Below are positions 15,797 to 21,925 of a stretch of DNA of 22,253 nucleotides, piece by piece (position 1 is the first letter of the stretch; each line of letters begins with the position of its first letter). The stretch is taken from the IMG/VR virus record IMGVR_UViG_3300014050_000159, positions 1 to 22,253 of that record. The stretch is one strand, 5' to 3'. This DNA comes from a virus. The position numbers were made by a program, and so were the translations under genes. A model generated the notes under the pieces. The model did not search any database. It was given only the letters and a program-made list of their open reading frames with translations, and was not told the origin of the DNA.

Positions 15797-16804
15797 ATGC
15801 CATTTTTAAATAGTATCAGATCAACATTTGGAGCACAAGGTAGAGTTAAAAAAAGTGGTTTAAATGGGTCAACTGGTGGAACAATAACTACTTTAGGTGC
15901 ATACAAGTTGCATACATTTACAACATCTGGAACAACAAATGCAAATTATACATTTACTGCTGCTGGAGATGGAAATATTGAAATATTAATTATTGGCGGT
16001 GGAGGCGGTGGAGCGGCAGCTTTTTCTGGTGGTGGTGGAGCTGGCGGAGCAGTTTATTCTGCATCTTATCCAATAACAGCTGGTTCATATAGTGTTCAGG
16101 TTGGTGGAGGAGGCCCAGGAGCATACTCTTGGTATAAAACAGATCCGTATCCAAATGGCATGCAAGGAATTGACGGGGCAGATTCGTATTTTGGTTCTTT
16201 AATTGCAAAAGGCGGTGGGGGCGGAGGAGAATTTGGTGGCTCTACAGATTATCCACCTTTAGCTCCAGCTAGACCTGGAGGTTGTGGAGGCGGCGGAGGA
16301 TCATGGCACTCAAGTACATCAAGCACAACATACACTGAAAATGGTTGGGTAGGTGCAGCAAGTAATCAACAGTCTTTTGCTGGTACAACTTCGTATGGAT
16401 TTGCTGGTGGAAATGGATGGAAAGGATACCCAGGTGGTGGCGGTGGAGGTCTAGGCGGAGTTGGCGGAAATGGCGGTGGAAGCAATTATGGCAACACATC
16501 ATTGACAGGAGGTCCTGGTGGAAATGGTGGTCCTGGAAGAATTTTTAATATTACTGGTTCTGATGTTTACTATGGAGGTGGCGGCGGTGGATCTTCACAG
16601 AATACTGGTTTTGGAACTGGTGGAATTGGCGGAGGCGGAAATGGAAAATCAACAAACGCTGCAAACCAAGAAGAATTAAAGGGAACAGATGGACTTGGCG
16701 GAGGTGGAGGATCTTCTGGATGGCCAGGAAATACTGGAATTGAAGGAACTCGTGTTGGTGGACGTGGTGGTTCTGGAATTGTAATTGTTAAATATGCAAT
16801 ATAA
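15797..16804 (+). CDS. Glycine-rich tail adhesin
   Basis: 335 residues. The 15-residue tag 'MPFLNSIRSTFGAQG' is followed by a small beta segment ('YKLHTFTTSG', 'NYTFTAAGDGNIEILIIGG') and then by a domain of many runs of three to five glycines separated by single aromatic or polar residues, ending 'GRGGSGIVIVKYAI'. This layout matches glycine-rich phage adhesins, in which parallel polyglycine-II helices form a sandwich and the loops between them contact the receptor. The ATG overlaps its own ribosome site, AAGG directly before it at 15793-15796, and it follows the fibrinogen-like gene by two bases. Likely the cassette's tip or receptor-specificity protein. Confidence 0.7.
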   Translation: MPFLNSIRSTFGAQGRVKKSGLNGSTGGTITTLGAYKLHTFTTSGTTNANYTFTAAGDGNIEILIIGGGGGGAAAFSGGGGAGGAVYSASYPITAGSYSVQVGGGGPGAYSWYKTDPYPNGMQGIDGADSYFGSLIAKGGGGGGEFGGSTDYPPLAPARPGGCGGGGGSWHSSTSSTTYTENGWVGAASNQQSFAGTTSYGFAGGNGWKGYPGGGGGGLGGVGGNGGGSNYGNTSLTGGPGGNGGPGRIFNITGSDVYYGGGGGGSSQNTGFGTGGIGGGGNGKSTNAANQEELKGTDGLGGGGGSSGWPGNTGIEGTRVGGRGGSGIVIVKYAI

Positions 16805-16829
16805 AAATAGAATAAGTTTAAATGTGAGG

Positions 16830-16835
16830 TATAAT
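16830..16835 (+). promoter_or_regulatory. -10 box of leaderless small gene 16842
   Basis: TATAAT with a six-base gap to ATG at 16842, the same spacing as at 11575 and 20123. GAGG at 16826-16829 lies just upstream of the box, 12 bases from the ATG, and is not a likely ribosome site. No clear -35. Confidence 0.65.
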
Positions 16836-16841
16836 TAAACC

Positions 16842-16994
16842 ATGCCTGGATACTTGACTAATAGATATATTAAATTTGATCCCGCCGCATCTTCAGATGT
16901 GGTTACAGTTCAAGCAACAGTCTCTGCCATTAATACCAGATTAACCGAGGCGGAAGCAAGCATAGATGATCTTAGCCTTAATATAGGCGTTTAA
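16842..16994 (+). CDS. 50-residue coiled-coil tail peptide, leaderless
   Basis: A short open frame filling an otherwise empty gap. It starts at the ATG six bases after a TATAAT and ends at TAA 16992-16994, before the next promoter. The N-terminal 20 residues ('MPGYLTNRYIKFDPAASSD') may form an anchor, and the rest ('VTVQATVSAINTRLTEAEAS', then 'IDDLSLNIG') is a likely short coiled coil. The end recalls the 'NTRLINIELGLG' end of the protein at 7982. It could be a self-standing trimerisation plug, a cap, or the remnant of a fibre N-terminus. Its own precisely spaced promoter argues that it is a real gene. Confidence 0.5.
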   Translation: MPGYLTNRYIKFDPAASSDVVTVQATVSAINTRLTEAEASIDDLSLNIGV

Positions 16995-17004
16995 ACCTAC
17001 TTAA

Positions 17005-17013
17005 TGCTATAAT
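17005..17013 (+). promoter_or_regulatory. Extended -10 promoter of the 17031 cassette
   Basis: TGCTATAAT, in the same AATGCTATAAT context as the promoter at 8452. The predicted start near 17020 lies within the ribosome site AAGGAG (17019-17024), giving a leader of about 11 nt. I see no good -35. Confidence 0.65.
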
Positions 17014-17030
17014 TTCAGAAGGAGATACAC

Positions 17031-18275
17031 ATGACACTTGCAACAGAAATTGGTTTAGTTAAAACGGAAATAGCTTCATCGCTAGCCGCTTCTCTATATA
17101 CCGCAAAAGATTTAGTATACGTAGCAAAAGCAATTGAAGCCCTAGCAAATGCTGAGACAACAACTGGAGTCTTTGAGACAGTCGATGTAAACTCTCTTCT
17201 ATATGTTGGCCCAAATGCAGATACATTTAATACAGCGGCGGGACTAACAAATCCTGTAATTATCGCTCAATCTAATTATAATGATTATTCACAGATAGCA
17301 TTTAAGAATACCAACTCAGGCTCAAATGCCTCAACAGACTTTATTGCATACTCAAACAATGGAACAGACTCAGATGGCTACATTGATATGGGTATTACTT
17401 CACAAAACTTTTCAGATCCCAATTTTACTATCACAGGTAAAGGTGATGGATATATATTTATGGTCGGTGCCGCAGGCGGAGTAGATCAAGGAAACTTAGT
17501 TCTTGCCACAAGTGACACTGGATCACAAAACAAAATTGTATTTGCAGCAGGCGGATTAGCTTCAAACAATCGGCAGATGACGATTACTCCAAATCAAAGC
17601 GTTGCAATTAATATTGCAACTCCATCAGTTTCCCCATCAACAGGAGCGCTTACAGTAGTTGGCGGTGTAGGTATTCAGGGAGATGTAAACATTCAGGGAG
17701 CAATTACATTCGGCGGCACAGGAACATCTGTTTCTGCAGCAAACCTTTCTGTAACAGATCCGTTAGTATTTGTTGGAAATAATAATGCGGGGGACGCAGT
17801 AGATCTAGGATTAGTAGGAGAATATACAGTTTCTGCTACAAAGAAGTATGCTGGTGTAGTAAGAGATGCATCAGATGGAATAATTAAATTCTTTAAAGAC
17901 GCTACAACAAAGCCATCATCTACAGTTAACTTTTCAGGTGCAGGTTTAGCATATGCAGACATTCAGGCAGGTGCAATTACTGCAACATCTGCAACTATCG
18001 GTAATGTTTCAAATACCGAACTTCAATATTTGGACGGCGTTACAAGCGCAATTCAAACACAACTGGATGCTAAAGCAGTATATCCAGTTCAGACAAGCCA
18101 ATCAGGTAAGTATCTTACTACAAATGGCACAGTAACATCTTGGGCAACGGTAGATGCCCTTCCAGCACAAGCAAATAATTCTGGATATTATCTAACCACA
18201 AATGGAACATCGGCATCGTGGGCAGCACTTGTCACTGATCCTTTACCGCAAATATTCATGATGATGGGAGCATAA
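17031..18275 (+). CDS. Short paralogue of the long tail fibre
   Basis: 414 residues. Its shaft is very close to that of the 8477 fibre: similar head ('DLVYVAKAIEAL'), 'GYIDMGITSQNF', 'ITGKGDGYIFMVGA', 'TPNQSVAINIATPS' and 'FGGTGTSVSAANLSVTDP'. It lacks the FCCH-like insert, carries one 'IGNVSNTELQYLDGVTSAIQ' repeat instead of two, and has no knob. Instead it ends with two 'Y.LTTNGT..SWA' repeats and 'IFMMMGA', a short hydrophobic end that may receive a separate tip protein. The next genes encode such candidates. Either an ancestral knobless form or a deletion product; the reading frame is intact. Confidence 0.75.
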   Translation: MTLATEIGLVKTEIASSLAASLYTAKDLVYVAKAIEALANAETTTGVFETVDVNSLLYVGPNADTFNTAAGLTNPVIIAQSNYNDYSQIAFKNTNSGSNASTDFIAYSNNGTDSDGYIDMGITSQNFSDPNFTITGKGDGYIFMVGAAGGVDQGNLVLATSDTGSQNKIVFAAGGLASNNRQMTITPNQSVAINIATPSVSPSTGALTVVGGVGIQGDVNIQGAITFGGTGTSVSAANLSVTDPLVFVGNNNAGDAVDLGLVGEYTVSATKKYAGVVRDASDGIIKFFKDATTKPSSTVNFSGAGLAYADIQAGAITATSATIGNVSNTELQYLDGVTSAIQTQLDAKAVYPVQTSQSGKYLTTNGTVTSWATVDALPAQANNSGYYLTTNGTSASWAALVTDPLPQIFMMMGA

Positions 18276-18278
18276 CAA

Positions 18279-18611
18279 ATGGCAACAACTTACAAGGTAC
18301 TAGGAAGAAAAGCCTCAGCGGCTACAACTATGGAAGAGCTCTATGCAGTTCCTTCATCTACTTCAGCGGTAATTTCAACAATTACAGTATGCAATAGAGC
18401 GTCTGCATCAAGAACATACAGAATCGCAATTAAGCCAGCAACAGGAACAACTTTAGCAACAGAACACTATATTGCTTATGATGTAACAATTGCAGCAAAT
18501 GACACAACTGCTTTGACACTTGGTCTAACACTTGCAACTGCTAATTCAATTCAAGTATACGCATCTGCTGCAGACTTAACTTTTCAGGCTTTCGGCTCAG
18601 AGATATCGTAA
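18279..18611 (+). CDS. Conserved small beta-sandwich tail protein
   Basis: 110 residues. Closely fits a widespread aquatic-phage tail protein type: 'YKVLGRKASAATTMEELYAV' at the start, 'VISTITVCNRASASRTYRIA' in the middle, then 'EHYIAYDVTIAANDT' and a terminal 'FQAFGSEIS'. The strand pattern ('RIAIKP' ... 'YIAYDVTI') parallels 7982 and 11182, which may share the fold. It starts three bases after the stop of the short fibre and probably caps it. Confidence 0.65.
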   Translation: MATTYKVLGRKASAATTMEELYAVPSSTSAVISTITVCNRASASRTYRIAIKPATGTTLATEHYIAYDVTIAANDTTALTLGLTLATANSIQVYASAADLTFQAFGSEIS

Positions 18612-18629
18612 TAGGAGGAAATAACCAAT

Positions 18630-19409
18630 ATGGCTATTTCTAAAGCTTCTACATCTACACTGTCTAACGGTTTAGAAAAACTAAAATCATTAAAGACTTC
18701 GCCATCTCTTCCAGTAAGAACTGGTCTTATAATGTGGTACGATGCATCTAATACGGCTAGCCTTACTTTGTCTGGTTCTAATGTTGTTGAATGGCGTGAT
18801 CTTTCTGGAAATGGACGACATGCTTCTGGAGGATCATCTCCACAATATATATCAAATTCAGGATTAAATAGTTTGCCAGCTATTGATTTTGGAACAAGCT
18901 CTCAATATAGGTTAATCATTGCAAATCCAGTGACCTTTGTTTCAAAAAACTGTCATTTTTTTGCAGTTGCAAAATCACGTAGTGAAGTGCCTACAGACTA
19001 TTCTGCAATTATTGGAGCGTATGCAGCCAGTCAATCTACTTCAACAGGGGCTGTAGCATGGTCATTTCCTGGGGCAGGTAACGTTGGTGGAACTCAGCAA
19101 TTCCTAAACTCAAGCGTTGCTTGGGGAACAGCAGCTATCAAAAGTGATTATAGCTCTTCAAGTTTTTATAACGTTAACGCTGCAATGTCTTCTGGTGCTA
19201 CTTATTACAGAGCATCACGAGCAGACGATGGGGTTGGAGGAAGTCTTTCTGGAACAGTAGGCTTTACTACTAATGCGTTGGGACATCAAGAAGGTCCTAT
19301 ATATGGAGGCAATGTTACTATTGCTGAGCTTATTTGTTTTGGGTATAAACTTTCTGACGCAGATAGAGACAAAGTAGAAAATTATTTATTTGATAAGTGG
19401 GGTGTCTGA
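18630..19409 (+). CDS. LamG/concanavalin-like tail adhesin
   Basis: 259 residues. A basic 20-residue tag (MAISKASTSTLSNGLEKLKS) precedes a concanavalin-like domain with its usual signposts: 'GLIMWYDASN' (about 33-42), 'VEWRDLSGNGRHA' (about 53-65), and near the end 'IAELICFGYKLSDADRDKVE' with 'YLFDKWG'. These domains commonly bind sugars. It has the strongest ribosome site in the window, AGGAGG at 18613-18618. The stop overlaps the next start (TGATG). Its tag resembles that of the next gene and of 11182. Confidence 0.7.
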   Translation: MAISKASTSTLSNGLEKLKSLKTSPSLPVRTGLIMWYDASNTASLTLSGSNVVEWRDLSGNGRHASGGSSPQYISNSGLNSLPAIDFGTSSQYRLIIANPVTFVSKNCHFFAVAKSRSEVPTDYSAIIGAYAASQSTSTGAVAWSFPGAGNVGGTQQFLNSSVAWGTAAIKSDYSSSSFYNVNAAMSSGATYYRASRADDGVGGSLSGTVGFTTNALGHQEGPIYGGNVTIAELICFGYKLSDADRDKVENYLFDKWGV

Positions 19410-20104
19410 TGGCTATTAGTAAATTATTAACTTCTGGACTATCTAGTTCAAAAAAATCTAGAGCTTTAACAACAGACCTTGCTGATTTTCCAGTCGGTAT
19501 TGGACAGTATGGATTTAACAATAATGCTACAAATTCAGGAACATATGGTTCTATAATAGCAAATACATGTACATATACAACTTCACCAGTTAAATTTGGT
19601 ACACATGCAGCAAACTTTAATGGTACTAGTGGCTATATGAATATTGGTCTCCCTCCAAGTCTTCAAAGTGTAACAATTTCTTTTTGGGTGTATGTTGGTG
19701 ATACATCACTAAGAAGTTACGTTGTTGATTTTAGACCACCAGATAGTGCTCCATATGGATATTGGTTATACGATAATAATGGTACAGCCACATTCGGTGG
19801 CAGTTCTGAAAATACCTTTTCGTATACACCAACCTTAAATACATGGCTTCATTGGGCAATGGTTATTGATGGTGCTGCTGGAACAATGACATGGTATCAA
19901 AACGGATCAGTTTTAGCATCTGCATCCAGAACTTGCATTGTTAATAATGCTGGTTACTTTACCCTTGGAACTTATTATGGAGTTGCTGGCGGCAATCAAA
20001 ACCAATACTTTGCCAATATGGTTGTAGATAATCTATATGTATCAGATAAGGCTTTAACTGCTACTCAAGTTTCAGCTCTTTACAATTATTCCTCAAGTTT
20101 TTAG
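19409..20104 (+). CDS. LamG-like tail adhesin
   Basis: 231 residues from the ATG at 19409, which I prefer over an in-frame GTG at 19397 because the ATG overlaps the upstream TGA and gives 'MAISK', the start shared by neighbouring proteins. A tag (MAISKLLTSGLSSSKKSRAL) is followed by a LamG-type domain: 'FNGTSGYMNIGLP', 'SLQSVTISFWVYVGD', 'TWLHWAMVIDGAAGTMTWYQ', 'NGSVL' and 'VVDNLYVSDKALTATQVSAL'. Probably binds a host glycan. It closes the 17031 cassette; the next gene has its own promoter. Confidence 0.7.
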   Translation: MAISKLLTSGLSSSKKSRALTTDLADFPVGIGQYGFNNNATNSGTYGSIIANTCTYTTSPVKFGTHAANFNGTSGYMNIGLPPSLQSVTISFWVYVGDTSLRSYVVDFRPPDSAPYGYWLYDNNGTATFGGSSENTFSYTPTLNTWLHWAMVIDGAAGTMTWYQNGSVLASASRTCIVNNAGYFTLGTYYGVAGGNQNQYFANMVVDNLYVSDKALTATQVSALYNYSSSF

Positions 20105-20110
20105 AGGTAG

Positions 20111-20116
20111 TATAAT
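20111..20116 (+). promoter_or_regulatory. -10 box of leaderless gene 20123
   Basis: TATAAT, six bases from ATG at 20123, repeating the spacing seen at 11575 and 16842. GAGG at 20104-20107 is 15 bases from the ATG, too far for a ribosome site. No clear -35. Confidence 0.65.
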
Positions 20117-20122
20117 AATATT

Positions 20123-21862
20123 ATGAGTTATCAACTGAAGGTAATTAAAGATTATCCTATTGGCTTTTGGCCTTTGGATGAGTCTTCGGGTACCACCGCC
20201 TCAGATATATCAGGCTGCGGAAACAATGGCACGTACGTAGGAGGCCTGCAGACAAACATACTTCCGTTAATCCCTGGCGGGCTTGCAGGAAACTTAATTA
20301 ATTCTACAAAATCAATTACTCTTTCTACAACAAAAGATTTTTATGGATCAACTGTAAGTGGCGGGTTTGCTAATAGATATACATCACAGAATAACTTCTC
20401 ATTAGAGGTCTGGGCATATCCTAAAATTATCAGCACATCTAGAACAATTTTAATGGCAGACAACACGGCAGGAATTGGAATATACTATGAAGCAGGCTCA
20501 TTAGTATTTAAACTTGAAGGCAATGAGTTATACTACACCTTAAACAATACTAATAAAGTAATGCATATTGTAGCCACATATTCTCAATCCAGCATGTCTC
20601 TATATGTAGATGGATACAATGTAGCCACTAAATCAATTACGGGATTCAAATTTACAAATACAGCCCTTGCCCTAGCTATTGGCCCGTGTACTGCAAGTGA
20701 CTATTTCATAGTAGATGCCCCAGCAATATATCGTGAGGCCCTTCCTTCAGAAACAATTAGATTTCATTTTGTGGCAGGAACTTACCATGTAAATCCAATT
20801 CAATTTATTAGAACAGACGGCGGTAAGTTATTCCAGTTAAATGATGAATTCCTTAAGCCAGTACACAGATACTCTCTAGTTAATTTAAAAAACTATGTAA
20901 ACGATAATGTTTATTTTGATAAGACTGCTCAGGCTTTAACATTTTATAAAACAGATACGGCTGTAGCTAAGTCTCTTGAAATTAATGAAATTATTAATAT
21001 TCCTGTAGATATGGGTGCAACAACTTCCAAGGTATATTGGAAAGCGGATAAAAATATAACAGTAGAATCTAGCATTGATGGAACTACATACCTTCAATGT
21101 GAAAATGGAAAAGCTTTACCTAATTATAATAAATCGGCAACAATAACAACCAATATTATATATCTTAGAATTACAATGTCTACAACAGATGCCTCTAAAT
21201 ATCTTCCAAAGTTATCTTCAGTTAAGTTAGACTTTTATTCATCAATTGATGCATATTCAGAAAATTCAGGATATTATGCAACATCAACATCTGACTACTC
21301 ACTGGGATCATTTAATTATCCCCCACTTTTAAGACATAAAAATAATGGATTGCAAACAAAGGCAGGGGCAGGCTTTAACATACCCGTTACAGACTCTGTG
21401 AGCACCATAGAGATGTTTTTCACACCTTCTGACCTTACGGCTAACACCTTGTTTGATGTAGCCGCAGATGGCTCTTATACGGCTTCTAGATATTCTTGGA
21501 CAACGGGCGGGACCATAACAAAGACCAATATATCAAAAATATACGTAAATGGAGTAGATCGGACAAGTCAGACAAATATATCAAATGTATTTCTAGCAGA
21601 TAACCTGCATCATGTTGTATTAGTTCTAACACAACCTTGTTCAGGTATATTAAAGTTTAATTATTCAGGTTCAGGTGGCCCATCTAACCTATATAAGAAT
21701 ATTGCTATTTATGATTATCAATTATCAGAGGCTTTAATCCTAGAACATTATGGATCTTATATTGCCCGCCCAAATGCTTCAATTGCAGATACGTCCTTTA
21801 CTCTGACAGAATCTACCCCTAAAGCATATAATAATGACTGGATAGTGATACAAACTATCTAA
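20123..21862 (+). CDS. Large tail protein with two LamG-like domains, leaderless
   Basis: 579 residues, the last tail gene in the window. The first domain, about residues 1-220, is a clear LamG type: 'DYPIGFWPLDESSGTTASDI', 'SGCGNNGTY', 'FSLEVWAYPKIIS', 'HIVATYSQSSMSLYVDGYNV'. A central part (about 240-390) contains 'LINEI'-type strands ('INEIINIPVDMGATTSKVYW') and resembles a connector. A second concanavalin-like domain (about 395-550) has 'VSTIEMFFTPSDL', 'IYVNGVDRTSQTN', 'LHHVVLVLTQPC' and 'NIAIYDYQLSEALILEHYGS'. There is no N-terminal tag like those of other LamG proteins, so it may be attached directly as a minor tail or baseplate protein. The gene is leaderless and on its own promoter. 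Confidence 0.7.
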   Translation: MSYQLKVIKDYPIGFWPLDESSGTTASDISGCGNNGTYVGGLQTNILPLIPGGLAGNLINSTKSITLSTTKDFYGSTVSGGFANRYTSQNNFSLEVWAYPKIISTSRTILMADNTAGIGIYYEAGSLVFKLEGNELYYTLNNTNKVMHIVATYSQSSMSLYVDGYNVATKSITGFKFTNTALALAIGPCTASDYFIVDAPAIYREALPSETIRFHFVAGTYHVNPIQFIRTDGGKLFQLNDEFLKPVHRYSLVNLKNYVNDNVYFDKTAQALTFYKTDTAVAKSLEINEIINIPVDMGATTSKVYWKADKNITVESSIDGTTYLQCENGKALPNYNKSATITTNIIYLRITMSTTDASKYLPKLSSVKLDFYSSIDAYSENSGYYATSTSDYSLGSFNYPPLLRHKNNGLQTKAGAGFNIPVTDSVSTIEMFFTPSDLTANTLFDVAADGSYTASRYSWTTGGTITKTNISKIYVNGVDRTSQTNISNVFLADNLHHVVLVLTQPCSGILKFNYSGSGGPSNLYKNIAIYDYQLSEALILEHYGSYIARPNASIADTSFTLTESTPKAYNNDWIVIQTI

Positions 21863-21885
21863 TTTTGTCACATTCGTTGACAAAA
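21863..21885 (+). promoter_or_regulatory. Perfect inverted repeat overlapping a TTGACA
   Basis: TTTTGTCA (21863-21870), seven bases, TGACAAAA (21878-21885). It follows the last tail gene's stop directly and precedes the next gene by 40 bases. The right arm overlaps TTGACA at 21877-21882. No U tract follows, so an operator is more likely than an intrinsic terminator, but either remains possible. Confidence 0.5.
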
Positions 21886-21911
21886 AGCTGGACTTGTGTA
21901 GGGAATAATGG

Positions 21912-21917
21912 TAAAAT
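21912..21917 (+). promoter_or_regulatory. -10-like box before the last gene
   Basis: TAAAAT lies eight bases upstream of ATG at 21926, close to leaderless spacing and with no ribosome site between. TTGACA at 21877 is 29 bp away, too far to serve as its -35; AATAAT at 21904-21909 is a second candidate, 21 bp from that TTGACA. Confidence 0.4.
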
Positions 21918-21925
21918 AAATTACT

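Noticed and set aside
19397-19408. Upstream GTG start for the second LamG-like gene
   Set aside because: The ATG at 19409 overlaps the previous stop and yields the shared 'MAISK' tag, so it is preferred.
12140-20104. A diversity-generating retroelement acting on the adhesins
   Set aside because: No reverse transcriptase, template repeat or adenine-biased variable copy is visible in the window.
21877-21917. TTGACA and TAAAAT as a standard promoter pair
   Set aside because: The spacer is 29 bp, far beyond the usual 16-18.
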